NCBI RefSeq assembly: GCF_027941955.1 | Contig: NZ_CP115960.1 | Coordinates: 1,612,001 to 1,676,000 of the forward strand | Origin: Sphingomonas sp. 7/4-4 | Lineage (GTDB): Bacteria; Pseudomonadota; Alphaproteobacteria; Sphingomonadales; Sphingomonadaceae | Direction of reading: 5' to 3' | DNA length: 64,000 nt | Shown: one piece after another, positions 42,724 through 52,315 of the stretch | Position numbering within the stretch: the first letter of the stretch is position 1 | How the letters are laid out: each line of letters starts with the position of its first letter | Notes under the pieces: model-generated | What the model was told of the DNA's origin: nothing | Databases searched by the model: none | Seen by the model: the letters and a program-made list of their open reading frames with translations, nothing else | Translations under genes and position numbers: made by a program

Positions 42724-44056
42724 ATGAGTGCACCGATCGCCGCGTCCACATCGACGCCCCTCGAGCGCGACGCGCGCATCGTGACCGCGCGTGACCACCG
42801 CGTCGCCCCGGGCGAAATCGCGATCGGCGTGATCGTCGGGCGCACCAGCGAGTTCTTCGACTTCTTCGTCTATGCCATCGCTTCGGTGCTGGTGTTCCCG
42901 TCGCTGATCTTCCCGTTCGCCGATCCGCTGACCGGCACGCTCTATTCGTTCGGGCTGTTCGCGCTCGCCTTCATCGCGCGGCCGATCGGCTCGCTGATCT
43001 TCATGTGGATCGACCGCAACCACGGCCGCGGCGTGAAGCTCACCATCGCATTGTTCCTGCTCGGCGGTTCGACCATGTCGATCGCCTTCCTGCCAGGCTA
43101 TGGGCAGATCGGCATCGCCGCGGTGTGGCTGCTCGCCTTGTTCCGGCTCGGCCAGGGCGCGGCATTGGGCGGCGCGTGGGACGGCCTGCCCTCGCTGCTC
43201 GCGCTCAACGTGCCCCATGAGCGGCGCGGCTGGTACGCGATGATCCCGCAATTGGGGGCACCACTGGGCCTGCTCGTTGCCTGCGGCCTGTTCGCCTTCT
43301 TCATGTCGACTTTGTCGACCGAGGACTTCCTGTCCTGGGGTTGGCGCTATCCGTTCTTCGTCGCCTTCGCGATCAACGTCGTGGCGCTGTTCGCCCGGCT
43401 GCGGCTGGTGGCGACCCCCGAGTTCGAGAAGCTGTTCGAGATCGCGCGAGCTCCAGCCCGCTCCGGTCGGCGAGACGCTGCGCGAGGAAGGCCGCACGGT
43501 GATCCTCGGCGCCTTCGCCCCGCTCGCCAGCTTTGCGATGTTCCACCTCGTCACGGTGTTCCCGCTCTCCTGGGTGGCGCTCTATACCGGCGAGCCGCCC
43601 GTCCGCTTCCTCGTCATCGAGATGGTCGGCGCAGTGGTCGGCGTGCTCGCGATCATGGCCTCGGGCGTGATCGCCGATCGGGTCGGGCGGCGCGCTGTGC
43701 TCGGCGTGTCGGCAGTGCTGATCGGCGCCTATAGCGGCTTCGCGCCGCAGCTGCTCGGCGCCGGCGGCGCGGGCGAGACGGTGTATATGATCGCGGGCTT
43801 CGCTTTGCTCGGACTGGCTTTCGGCCAATCCTCGGGCGCAGTGAACGGCAGCTTCACGCCCCAGCGGCGCTACACTGGTGCGGCGCTCACGTCGAACCTC
43901 GCCTGGCTGATCGGCGCGGGCTTCGCGCCGCTCGTCGCGCTCACGCTCGCCAGCCAGTTCGGCCTTTGGTCGGTCGGCGCCTATCTGCTCTCCGGCGCGA
44001 TCTGCACCCTCGCGGCCCTGGGCATCAACAAGGAATGGGGCCGCAAGGCCGATTAG
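42724..44056 (+). CDS. MFS transporter, metabolite:H+ symporter-like (one frameshift)
   Basis: 443 residues after removing one base. The ATG at 42724 has GGAG ten bases upstream. 'GVIVGRTSEFFDFFVYAIAS' at the first helix, 'FARPIGSLIFMWIDRNHGRG' type loop 2-3 motif, and 'LPGYGQIGIAAVWLLALFRL' then 'GQGAALGGAWDGLPSLLAL' are hallmarks of the MHS branch of the major facilitator family. The frame breaks at about 43441-43450, between 'TPEFEKLFE' and 'RELQPAPVGETLREEGRTVI'; one surplus base, or loss of a CG dinucleotide, both fit. The second half has 'MASGVIADRVGRRAVLGVSA' and six more helices. The substrate is unknown; related proteins carry small carboxylates or osmolytes. It ends before a hairpin at 44070. 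Confidence 0.85.
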
Positions 44057-44069
44057 GTTGAGGATCACT

Positions 44070-44096
44070 CAGACTGTTGATTTAACCAACAGTCTG
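44070..44096 (+). terminator. Hairpin after the transporter gene
   Basis: Ten-base-pair stem CAGACTGTTG / CAACAGTCTG with a seven-base loop, 13 bp after the stop codon. No T tract follows on either side, so it may work with Rho or only stabilise the 3' end. Confidence 0.6.
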
Positions 44097-44143
44097 GTCC
44101 CCATTTCGTTTTGGATATGAGGCCTCAACCTGATCTGCCCGGC

Positions 44144-44656
44144 TCAGGCGGGTTGCAGGTTCACCGCACGCGGTTCCGCAGGCGGCAGGCCGGCGCTCTT
44201 TTCCTGCGCCATCAGTTCCTGCTTGCGGGCCAGCATCGCATCCCGCAGCGCGACCAGATCGACATCGGTCTTGCGGCACTGGGCGAACATGCCCTCGCCG
44301 CGCATCTCTTCCTCGTGGACATGGTGCTGGATCTCTTCGGAGAGCACCTTGACCTTGGCGTCGTAGAAATCGTCGCCGGGGCTTCCCGCCTCGATGTCGT
44401 TGATCAGGATCTTGGCGCCGTCATGCTCGACATAGGCCTCGTCGAGCGTGTCGCCCTCGATCTTGCCTTTGAAAGCGGGATAGAAGATCTCCTCCTCGAT
44501 CGCGGTATGGATCTTGAGCTCGACGCAGATCTGGTGCGCGAGCTTCTTCTTCGCCGCCGAGGCGCTCGCGCCCTCATATTGTTCGAACAGCTGCTCTACC
44601 TTGCGATGATCCGCCTTCAGCAGCGCGATCGCATCGGTATATTCCTGATCCGGCAC
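44144..44656 (-). CDS. Hemerythrin HHE-domain protein
   Basis: 170 residues from a GTG at 44656, with GGGAG seven bases upstream; the longer frame before it is not protein-like. 'EYTDAIALLKADHRKVEQLF', 'KIHTAIEEEIFYPAFKG', 'AYVEHDGAKILINDIE' and 'EEIQHHVHEEEMRGEGMFAQ' supply the His and Glu ligands of a di-iron HHE four-helix bundle. Such proteins bind oxygen or nitric oxide, or buffer iron, in the cytoplasm. The next gene upstream on the same strand codes for a cysteine-rich metal protein, so a stress or metal-handling unit is possible. A C-terminal extension of about 20 residues is specific to this protein. Confidence 0.88.
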   Translation of the reverse strand: MPDQEYTDAIALLKADHRKVEQLFEQYEGASASAAKKKLAHQICVELKIHTAIEEEIFYPAFKGKIEGDTLDEAYVEHDGAKILINDIEAGSPGDDFYDAKVKVLSEEIQHHVHEEEMRGEGMFAQCRKTDVDLVALRDAMLARKQELMAQEKSAGLPPAEPRAVNLQPA

Positions 44657-44726
44657 GACAATTCTCCCTGATGGTTCGAGCGTAGCAAAGCGCCGGCGAC
44701 CAAGGAGTTCCCGCTGCGAATGAATT

Positions 44727-45116
44727 TCATTGGATACTGGCCAGCGCCTTGCGGCAATCCTGCGCGCATTCGCGGCACATCTCCGCGCAGAGCCGGCAAT
44801 GTTCGTGCGCGTGCCTGTCGCATTCCTCCGCGCACGCCTCGCAGGCATGCGCGCAGAGTTCGAGCGTCGCGCGCAGGATCATCGCATTCCGGCCCGTCTG
44901 CCGGAGCGTGAGCCGCGATGCCGCCTGGCATATATCCGCGCAATCGAGGCAGACGCGGATGCATTGGCGCATGTCCATGTCCTCCGCCGAGCAGGCATCG
45001 GCACAGGAGGTGCACATGGCCGCGCAGAACATCGCATGGCGCGCCGCGGCCGCCAGCGCTTCGTTGACCCGGTCATTCGTAGCGGGATGAAGCGCCGCCA
45101 TCCTCGCGATCGACAT
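44727..45116 (-). CDS. Cysteine-rich four-helix-bundle copper-storage-type protein (Csp/DUF326)
   Basis: 129 residues from the ATG at 45116, which overlaps the stop of a small upstream ORF (TGATG). It has about 17 cysteines, nearly all in C-x3-C or C-x2-C spacing along four helices: 'MFCAAMCTSCADACSAEDMD', 'RQCIRVCLDCADICQAA', 'ELCAHACEACAEECDRHAHE' and 'HCRLCAEMCRECAQDC'. This is the Csp pattern, where cysteines line the bundle core and hold many Cu(I) ions. No TAT or Sec signal is seen, so it is cytosolic like Csp3. It probably stores or detoxifies copper, which is also needed by the neighbouring cytochrome bo3 oxidase (inference). Confidence 0.9.
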   Translation of the reverse strand: MSIARMAALHPATNDRVNEALAAAARHAMFCAAMCTSCADACSAEDMDMRQCIRVCLDCADICQAASRLTLRQTGRNAMILRATLELCAHACEACAEECDRHAHEHCRLCAEMCRECAQDCRKALASIQ

Positions 45117-45241
45117 CACGCCGCCGTCCCGCGCTTGCGGCGGGTTTCCCAGCCATTCTTAACAGCGGCCGACCGATCCTGGCTGGCACCACCCTTGCGA
45201 TTCCGCCTGTCGGTATATTTGTCGTTGTCGCCTTGCGGCAT
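45116..45241 (-). CDS. Small basic protein, coupled to the copper-storage gene
   Basis: 41 residues, starting 'MPQGDNDKYTDRRNRKGGAS' and ending 'KNGWETRRKRGTAA'. The ATG at 45241 has GGAG eight bases upstream, and its stop overlaps the next ATG as TGATG, which argues for translation. I recognise no family with certainty; the 'GDxxKYTD' opening and the 'RKGG' segment recall short basic stress proteins of alphaproteobacteria. The 170 bp upstream (45242-45410) show no gene. Confidence 0.5.
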   Translation of the reverse strand: MPQGDNDKYTDRRNRKGGASQDRSAAVKNGWETRRKRGTAA

Positions 45242-45410
45242 CGGTCGTCTCCGGACTGACTGCGATGCCGTTTGAACTGACATGCCGGCCCCCAGGTTCC
45301 TGTGAGCAGACGGAACGTAACCTGTTTTATATCATGACTTTATTCCAGGCGAACCAGCGCGACGGCGATTGGCAGCAGTCGACACCGCCACCGAGAAATG
45401 ATCGACGACC

Positions 45411-46915
45411 TCACGGCACAATGCCAGGGAGCGCTTTCACCTTGTCCCAGCTGATCGGGGCATAATGCATGCCGAACACCGTCTCGACGTCCAGCCTTTC
45501 GCGCGCGATCAGCTCGGCAACTTCGTCACGATATTGCGGTAGCCAAACGCCGCTCGGCTGCACGCTCATCAGGTCGCTGGTGTAGAGCAGGCGATGTTTG
45601 GGCCAATAGACTGCCATCTGGCGCTCGCCGGTGGCCGTATGGAACGGGATCAGCCGCATCGCCGCATCGCCGCTGCCAAGCGTTGCGGCCTGCGCGATGC
45701 GCGTGATCCTGGGACGGACAGGTTTGCGCGCGAGGCTGTCCGGCGCGCTGATATGTGGGGCGGCGAGCAGACGTTCGACCAGCGGCACATTGCGATCCAG
45801 CAGAGTGAGGGGAACGCCCTGCGCCACGGCTTCGCGCAGACCCGCGATATGCGGCCAGCTGTCCGAGGTCGAGATCACCCGCCGTAATGGTCCAAGCGTG
45901 CGGGCGTGGTCGAGGGCTCCTTTGGTAAATCCGCCCGAGATTGGTGCCTCGATCAGCGTCACCCCTCCGCCGACTTCACCACCACCACGTTCCAGGCACC
46001 CTGAATCAGAGTGATGCCAGGTGCGGCCTCCACACTGCGGGAGGTGGAGAAAGGAAATCGGCGATCGGGCGCACAGAGCGTTTGGCCGCTGCGATCGTGT
46101 CCGCGCTCGCATCGAGCAAGCTGGCGTCAATCCCCGGATCGAAGGCGACGGCATCGACCAGGACCGAGTGTTCGCGCGTGCCGTTCACATCGAACGTCCA
46201 CTGGCGAGGATAACGGATCCCGTTCGGCTCGAGCGTCCATGCAGCCCATTCGACATGGGTGCGCACATCGCCCCAGGACGACAGGAACATGTCGAGAGGA
46301 TGCGCACGCACGATGTCGGCCGCGGCGATCAGATGACTTTCGGGGAGCAGATAGAGCCTGACCTGTGCGCCATGATAGCTGAAGTGCAATGTATCGTGCG
46401 CGTAGCCGTGGAGCGTGGCGGACGCGCCGCGCTGGAGATCTCCGGCGGCCAGCGCCGTCAGGAGGATACGCTCGGGACCGAGCGCGAGCGACTCCCGGCG
46501 GTTGCGACGGCAGCCTGCGACCCGGGAACCCATTTGCCGCCGCGCCAGGCAAGCGCCGCGCCGTCGATGACCAGGCTCGCGGTATCGCTCCATTCGGGAT
46601 TGACCCACCAGCTCCCGAGATAGCCGCGAGATTTGAGCTGCTGGCGTAGCGCCGGGCTGGTGAAGCGCCGAATCTCGGTCAGGTCGCTGACAGCCTCGAA
46701 ATAAGGGCCTTCGGGTCGCACAGACTGCTCGATGGCCTGGCGATGGATGATCCCGCGCAGCTCGACAGCCTGAATTGCCTCGAGCTTCGCCCTGCCCCCT
46801 GCACGGCCAGCGCCTGTTCGACCAAGGCCGTGGTTGCCGGGGCAGGCGTGGCGCCGAGGGGCGTGGCGGCGGCGATGGCGGACAGGACGAACGAAGCAAG
46901 CAGCAAGCGGGGCAT
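45411..46915 (-). CDS. Metallo-beta-lactamase-fold exported protein without canonical metal motif (four frameshifts)
   Basis: 502 residues after four single-base restorations (46790-46792, 46494-46498, 46039-46041, 45962-45965). The ATG at 46915 follows GAGGTGAT; signal 'MPRLLLASFVLSAIAAATPL'. Segments in order: 'LEAIQAVELRGIIHRQAIEQ', 'PYFEAVSDLTEIRRFTSPAL', 'GYLGSWWVNPEWSDTASLVI', 'ERILLTALAAGDLQRGASAT', 'RHWTFDVNG'-like 'YPRQWTFDVNGTREHSVLVD', 'GAWNVVVVKSAEGVTLIEAP', 'RVISTSDSWPHIAGLREAVA'. The last is where MBL proteins carry H-x-H-x-D-H; only the final His remains. This fits a known MBL subfamily with 'TSDSWPH'. Function unknown. Four breaks in one gene could mean real decay, but the length divides by three after repair, as for the other affected genes. 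Confidence 0.65.
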
Positions 46916-47043
46916 GAGATCACCTCGGAGTCGTGTACTGGTTCGATAGATCACCAGTATGCCCGTTCGTAAAGGACGCTGGAGGGCCGCGAACCTTCTG
47001 GCGCGGACGAGGAGCACATTCCGGCCGATCTTGGTTCGGTGCC

Positions 47044-47913
47044 TTAAGGATCCCGGTGGACCCGCTTCAGGAAATCGCGCGTGCGATCGACCGCTTCGGC
47101 GAGACTGGTTTCGAGCAGCCAGTGCCCGGCATCGAGCAGATGGAGTTCCGCATCGGGCAAGTCGCGCAGATACGCGCGCGCCGATTCCTCCGGCATATAG
47201 CCGTCCTGTGGCCCCCACAGGATCAGTGCCGGTGGCGAATGCTCCCGCAAATAGGCCTGATAGCGCGGAAACCACGCAAGATTGTCCTTGAGGTCGTAGA
47301 TGATGCCCGCAGCGATCTCCTGACGCCGCTCCGTCATCAGCGCCCAGTGCAGTTCCCAAAGATCGGGCGGTATCCGCTCGGCCAGTTCGGGACGGACGTC
47401 GTTCAAAAACTCGTCCTTGAAATGATCCCTTGAGATGGACTCGCGCAATTTGCCGAGCCCTTCGGCCCGTTCCATCTTCCAGATATCCTTGAGCCCGGCA
47501 TATTTGGCGCCGAGGACATCTTCATAAATATCGCCGTTCTGGATGATGATCGCGGCGACGCGTCCCGGATCGCGCATCGCGAGCCGAAGGCCGATCTGCG
47601 AGCCGAAATCGTGGAGATAGAGCGCAAACCGCCCCACGCCCAGCGTATCGGCAAAATCCTCGAGAAAGGAGGCGAAACCGTCGAAATCATAAGCGAAGGC
47701 TTCGGGCGTGGCGCTGTAGCCGTTGCCGGGAAAGTCCGGCGCGAGCAGCCGCCAGTCTTCGCCGAGATGGCGCATATAGTCCCTGAATTCGTATGAGGAG
47801 CAGGGATAGCCATGGGGAAGCAGCACGACCGGGGCATTCGGCGGCCCGGCTTCTCGATAGAAGATGTCGATACCGCCGACATTCGTCCTGCGATGGAATA
47901 CGGGAACGGGCAT
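47044..47913 (-). CDS. Alpha/beta hydrolase, epoxide hydrolase/haloalkane dehalogenase-like
   Basis: 289 residues from the ATG at 47913, with AGGAG six bases upstream. The oxyanion motif is 'VVLLPHGYPCSSYEF'; the nucleophile elbow is 'LYLHDFGSQIGLRLA', i.e. Asp in H-D-F-G-S as in epoxide hydrolases and dehalogenases; the catalytic acid lies near 'LILWGPQDGYMPEESARAYL' and the histidine in 'LLDAGHWLLETSLAEAV'. It hydrolyses small ester, epoxide or halide substrates in the cytoplasm; the substrate is not predictable. No signal peptide. It is divergent from the lipase gene with 158 bp between them. Confidence 0.87.
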   Translation of the reverse strand: MPVPVFHRRTNVGGIDIFYREAGPPNAPVVLLPHGYPCSSYEFRDYMRHLGEDWRLLAPDFPGNGYSATPEAFAYDFDGFASFLEDFADTLGVGRFALYLHDFGSQIGLRLAMRDPGRVAAIIIQNGDIYEDVLGAKYAGLKDIWKMERAEGLGKLRESISRDHFKDEFLNDVRPELAERIPPDLWELHWALMTERRQEIAAGIIYDLKDNLAWFPRYQAYLREHSPPALILWGPQDGYMPEESARAYLRDLPDAELHLLDAGHWLLETSLAEAVDRTRDFLKRVHRDP

Positions 47914-48071
47914 TCCGGCTCCTGGCTGAAATCCGCCGGGAATAACGGCGGAGGCGGAAGGCTGTTCCTTTTGAAATCTGTGTCGGCGGCCACGCAATCC
48001 GGCGGTTCTACGCCACGTTTTCTGTAATGCTCAGACATGCTACTCCGACTTCGTTTTCGAGGAGCAATCCA

Positions 48072-49210
48072 ATGCGTAATATTCTCGGAATGCTGACTTT
48101 CCTGTCGGCGACGTTATTGGTCCTGTCGCCCGAGGCCGCCCTGGCGCAGCGCGCCGGCACGCTGATCGCAGCCCGGCCCGTTGGTACGGCTCCGCCGGGC
48201 ATGCGGGCCTGGCGCGTCGAATATTGGACGACGAACGAGCGCGGCCAGCCCATCCAGGTGACCGGCATGGTGATCGCGCCCGATGCGCGGGCGAACGGCG
48301 GCCCGCGCCGGGTCATCGCGTGGACGCACGGCCTGGTCGGTATCGCACAGCGGTGCGCGCCGTCATCGGGTGACGGCAACTTCACCGTCATTCCCGGGCT
48401 GCAGGACGCGATCGGGCGCGGCTACACCGTCGTGGCCCCCGATTATCCGGGATTGGGCTCCGACGGCGTGCACCCCGTGCTCGTCGGCGAGAGCGAAGGC
48501 CGGTCGACGCTCGATGCGGTACGGGCGGCGCGCGGCATTCCCGCGGCCAATGCCGGAACCCGTTTCGCGGTCTGGGGTGAATCGCAGGGCGGGCATGCGG
48601 CCTTGTGGACCGGCCAGATCTGGCGGAGCTATGCGCCCGAGCTTCAACTCACGGGAATCACTGCGATCGTTCCGCCGACCGACCTCGCCCGCAATTTTGC
48701 CGAGGGCAGCGATCCGCGCGTGCGGGCGCTGCTCACTTCCTACACGGCGACGAGCTGGTCGCGTTACTTCGGCGCGCCGATGACGGATTTCGGCTCGCGT
48801 TCGGTCCAGAACGTCATGACGCGGCTTGCCGACAATAATTGCGTCCAGTTCAACGCGAAGCCCAAGCTCGGCACCATCATCGGCATCGCGATCGTGCAAC
48901 GGGCGATCCGCAAGCTCGACCTGAGCACCAGGAAGCCGTGGGGCCAATTGATGCGCGAAAACAGCCCATCGCCCGCCGCCCTTGCGGTCCCGGTGCTGAT
49001 CGCGACCGGCACCGGCGATACGATCGTCGCCCCCGCGGTCGTCCGCGATTTCGCCCGGCGCGCCTGCACGCTCCGCAAAACGGTGCGCTTCCTGTCGGTG
49101 CAGGGCGGCGAGCATGCCACCGTCGCCCGAACCGAAGCAACCGCGACATTGGATTGGATCGACGCGCGATTCGACGGGCAAAGGGCCCCAAGCAACTGCG
49201 GCTCTTTTGA
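48072..49210 (+). CDS. Secretory lipase family protein (stop codon lost by one-base indel)
   Basis: 379 residues if one T is restored in the T4 run at 49205-49208, giving '..APSNCGSF' and a stop at 49210. As written the frame runs on antisense through the receptor gene, which is not credible. The ATG at 48072 has GAGGAG upstream; the signal peptide ends 'LSPEAALAQ'. 'VIAWTHGLVGIAQRCAPS', 'VAPDYPGLGSDGVHPVLVGE', the nucleophile 'FAVWGESQGGHAALW' (G-x-S-x-G), 'PVLIATGTGDTIVAP' and 'VQGGEHATVARTEATATLDW' match the LIP (PF03583) secretory lipases. It hydrolyses acylglycerols or other esters outside the cytoplasm. Confidence 0.85.
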
Positions 49211-49215
49211 TTGCC

Positions 49216-49241
49216 GGCATCCCCGCTTCCGCGGGGATGCC
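49216..49241. terminator. Hairpin between lipase and TonB receptor genes
   Basis: Eleven-base-pair stem GGCATCCCCGC / GCGGGGATGCC with loop TTCC, five bases after the inferred lipase stop and six bases before the end of the convergent receptor gene. It can serve both directions. Confidence 0.75.
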
Positions 49242-49247
49242 CTTACC

Positions 49248-51344
49248 CTAGAAGGTCCCCTGAACGGTCAAGGTGAAGATCGGCCCGACCATCTGGTGCT
49301 GGCGCTCGTAAAAGCTCACCGGCGCGGTGCTGCGGCGGCCGGAATAGACGGTGCGGTAGTTGCGGACATGGCCGTCGTTGAGGTTGAAGACCTGAAAATT
49401 CACCTTGAGGCCCTTCACGTCCTTCAGCTCGATGAACGCGCTGGTATAGGGGCCCTCCCAGCTCTGGTTGATCTCGTCGAGATAATAAGCGAGCCCGTAA
49501 TGCTGGAGGGAGATGCCGAGGCCCCAGGCGACCTGTGTCCCGGGAATGTCGTGGCGCAGCGTCACTTCGGCCCAGCGATCACGCGTATTGCTGATCACGC
49601 GCTCCTCCCCGGTCAGCGGATCGCGCACCCGGCTCCGTTCGAAGCCGATATCGGCGTCGAGCTTGGCGCCCTTCCAGCCGATCGGCTCGAACTGGATCAT
49701 GCTGATGCTCTCCATGCCCCAGCGGGTCGCATTGGGCAGATTGCCCACCGCGTCGCCGTCGATGCCGACGGGGATGTGGTCGACGATATCCTCCACCCAG
49801 TGCCGGTACAGCTTGAGCCGGGTCTTGCCCCATCGCCCGAGATTGCGGCCGAGCTCGCCGGTCAACTCCCAGCTCTGCGGCGGCACGAGATTGGGATTGG
49901 CGTCGTTTTCGCGATCGTTGGTGATGTCCTGGTTGGCGAGGAAGTCATAGAAGCTGATCTGCCCGACCTTGCGCTCGAACTTGAGGCTCGCGTCCCAGCC
50001 CGTGGCGGGGCGCCAGGCGAAAGCGGCGCTGCCCTTGGGCCGGAAGAAGCGGCGTGCCGGCTCGGTGCTTCCCAGATCGGCGAGTTCCGAATATTCGGCG
50101 CCGCCCGCCAGCTGGAGGTCCAGTTTCGACGATAATGGACGGCTCAGTGCCGCAACGGCCTCATAGCGTTTCTCGACCACCGTCCCGCTGCCCTGCGGAA
50201 AAGGGATGTCGGCATAGCTGCCGTCGGACTGCAGACTGGCCAGCGTGCTGATCTGGGCAAGCCGGTTGTCGGCGCGCTCGATCGAGAGGGTCCAGTCGTT
50301 GCGGCCGCCCTTCCAGCGATATTCGAGGCGGCCGATCGTCTCGCCGATCTTCGAATCCTGTCCGTAGCGCGTGCCCACGGACGGTGCGCCGCTGTCGAAG
50401 TCGGTCCGCTGGTCGTAGGTCGCCGGCGCATGCTCATAGTGGCGCAGGCCGATCAGCTTGAGCCGGCCGCCGCCCAGCGGCACCGAGACGTCGCCGCCGA
50501 CATCGTACTGGAAACCATGCGTGCGGCGGCGATTGTCCCAGTCGTTGTCGTTGCCATCGATGCGCACGCGGCGCTGGAAATTGTCGCCGCGATTCCAATA
50601 GGGTTCGAAAGCGAGGTTGAGATTGGCCCGCACCGGGCCTTCGCCGCCATATTTGAGGATCGCGGAAAGCCGCGCCTGATCGAAGCTGTTCCAATATACT
50701 TGGTCGCGCTTCTCGATCACCACCCCGTCCGGCGACAGGATACGATAGTCGTTGCCGCCCATCGCTCCGCGCCCGGGATTGTTGACGAGCGACAGCGTAT
50801 AGCCGAGCGCGCCGCTGGTCCCGCTATAGTTCACCGATCCGGCTAGCCAGCGCGGCTTGGCGAAATGCGGCCGCAACTGCGGGCTCCAGCTATACGTACC
50901 GCTCGCCTTGCGGTCGGCCTTGAGGATCACGTTCGCGACCTGGCCGGTGAGACCGGCGATGCCGAGCGAAGCCGCTTCCTTGATCTCGATGCGCTCCACA
51001 TCGCCGGCGGGCACCTTCTCCAATTGCGCGGTCGCGCCGCCGCCCGACTTGTCGGTCACGCGCTGGCCGTTGATCAGCACATTCTCCGAAGCCTCGCCCA
51101 GCCCGCGCGTGTCGTCCGCGCTGCGAATGGTGAAGCCCGGCACCTGGGTGAGCATGTCATAGGCGGTCCGGGGAGCGAAACGCGCAAAGTCTGCGGGAGT
51201 GAATATCTTCGCGCTCGCGGCCGCGGCCTGATCGGTCTGGGCGTTCGCCGAGGCCGGCGCGAGCAGGATCAAGCTCGCCGCCAGCCATTCGCCGGCAAAG
51301 TCCCGGCGCGTACGAAGCATCCGGTTCGAAGGTCTCCGGCTCAT
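49248..51344 (-). CDS. TonB-dependent receptor-like outer-membrane protein of the BlaI/M56 operon
   Basis: 698 residues from the ATG at 51344, chosen because it overlaps the repeat-protein stop as ATGA. Signal region 'EWLAASLILLAPASANAQ'. The plug is compact: 'FARFAPRTAYDMLTQVPGFT', 'GLGEASENVLINGQRVTDKS', 'LEKVPAGDVERIEIKEAASL', 'GLTGQVANVILKADRKASGT'. The barrel follows to 'MVGPIFTLTVQGTF' with terminal Phe. It lacks the long 'EIVVTG' TonB-box region of the 7137-9992 receptor. The plug type is that of sphingomonad receptors without a clear ligand. Placement behind a BlaI-type repressor, an M56 protease and a repeat protein makes it a likely output or input of that signalling system (inference). 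The frame is intact. Confidence 0.85.
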   Translation of the reverse strand: MSRRPSNRMLRTRRDFAGEWLAASLILLAPASANAQTDQAAAASAKIFTPADFARFAPRTAYDMLTQVPGFTIRSADDTRGLGEASENVLINGQRVTDKSGGGATAQLEKVPAGDVERIEIKEAASLGIAGLTGQVANVILKADRKASGTYSWSPQLRPHFAKPRWLAGSVNYSGTSGALGYTLSLVNNPGRGAMGGNDYRILSPDGVVIEKRDQVYWNSFDQARLSAILKYGGEGPVRANLNLAFEPYWNRGDNFQRRVRIDGNDNDWDNRRRTHGFQYDVGGDVSVPLGGGRLKLIGLRHYEHAPATYDQRTDFDSGAPSVGTRYGQDSKIGETIGRLEYRWKGGRNDWTLSIERADNRLAQISTLASLQSDGSYADIPFPQGSGTVVEKRYEAVAALSRPLSSKLDLQLAGGAEYSELADLGSTEPARRFFRPKGSAAFAWRPATGWDASLKFERKVGQISFYDFLANQDITNDRENDANPNLVPPQSWELTGELGRNLGRWGKTRLKLYRHWVEDIVDHIPVGIDGDAVGNLPNATRWGMESISMIQFEPIGWKGAKLDADIGFERSRVRDPLTGEERVISNTRDRWAEVTLRHDIPGTQVAWGLGISLQHYGLAYYLDEINQSWEGPYTSAFIELKDVKGLKVNFQVFNLNDGHVRNYRTVYSGRRSTAPVSFYERQHQMVGPIFTLTVQGTF

Positions 51345-52215
51345 TTGCCGGCACCCAAATCTTGCGGGCCGACTCCGGCGATCCGCAGCTTGATCAGGTC
51401 GCCGGCCTCGATATCCCGCCTCTCCGGGGCGAAAGCGCGGACATATTCGGGTGTGACGTCGAAGATGCGCAGCTGGATCAGCGTCTCGGGGTGAGGCCGC
51501 GCAGGCCGAGCGCGCGCATCGACCGCACATAATCGGGCGTGACGCGGTGGATGCGGAAGGCGAGCAGGTTTTCCTGGCCGAGCCCTTCATATCCGAGCGC
51601 GGCATAGTCCCGGATCGCTTCCGACGTCACGCCGTGGATCTTGAACGCCACCAGCGTTTCAATCGCGCCGCCTTTGTAGCCCGCTCTGGCGAAGCCGCGC
51701 ACCAGATCTGCAGTGATGTGGAAGATGCCGAGCTGGACGACTTCGTCGAGAGAGGGTGTCGCCCAGCCTTCGGCACGCAGGCTGTCGAGCACGTCGAGCG
51801 ACACGCCGCTCATGGTGAGTGCGAAGCTCTGGTCCCTGTCCGGCCGAGCGATGCCGCGCGACGCGAGTCGGTCGGCAAAGGTGGGATCGGGAGTCAGCGC
51901 GCAATTGCCGTCGGCACGATGGTCGTGTCCGGTCCCCGCGCATGCAAGCGTGCCGGCCGGACGGATCAGGCGGAACTGGACGGGGCCGCCGCGCTCGAAT
52001 GCGTCGCGCGTCAGGCCGTCGAGATCGGACAATGGCAGCGACTGGGACCAGTTGTTGCGGTTCTCCCGGCCGGCATTGCGCTCGACGCGCAGCTCGACGT
52101 CGGAGCGATCGCCGGGATGCATTTCGAAAGTGAGGCGATCCTGCGCGACGAGCGGGCCGGCGGATGCGCAGCAGGCAAGCAGCATCGCCGCCGAAACGAG
52201 TGCGGTACGAAGCAT
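51341..52215 (-). CDS. Exported repeat protein, partner of the M56 sensor (one frameshift)
   Basis: 291 residues after restoring one base in the G4 run at 51488-51491; without it the protein stops at 'LRGLTPRR'. Signal peptide 'MLRTALVSAAMLLACCASAG'. Residues about 27-130 form a beta-type domain ('RLTFEMHPGDRSDVELRVER', 'GPVQFRLIRPAGTLACAGTG'). From about 135 come five to six repeats of about 30 residues: 'MSGVSLDVLDSLRAEGW', 'FHITADLVRGFARAGYKG', 'HGVTSEAIRDYAALGYEG', 'HRVTPDYVRSMRALGLRG', 'FDVTPEYVRAFAPERRD', each followed by 'LxxLxxL(R/K)I'. The same repeat makes up the C-terminus of the M56 protein encoded upstream. The restored end reads '..AGVGPQDLGAGK' and its stop overlaps the receptor ATG. 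Function unknown; likely periplasmic. Confidence 0.75.
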
Positions 52216-52315
52216 GAGCTATCTCCCTGGATAAAGGCAAAGGGGTGGCGTTCGCCCTGGAGAGGGCGTTCGGGAAGTTCGGGGACGTGAGAAGTTTGCG
52301 GAGAAGGCGACGCGG

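Noticed and set aside
45411..46915. Calling this and the 18 other broken genes pseudogenes
   Set aside because: The indels are spread evenly over the window, lie mostly in short G/C runs, and hit essential genes such as rnpA; a consensus-error explanation covers them all.
49248..50135. Continuation of the lipase frame to a 702-residue protein
   Set aside because: The extra 320 residues are antisense to the receptor gene. A missing T at 49205-49208 explains the lost stop codon.
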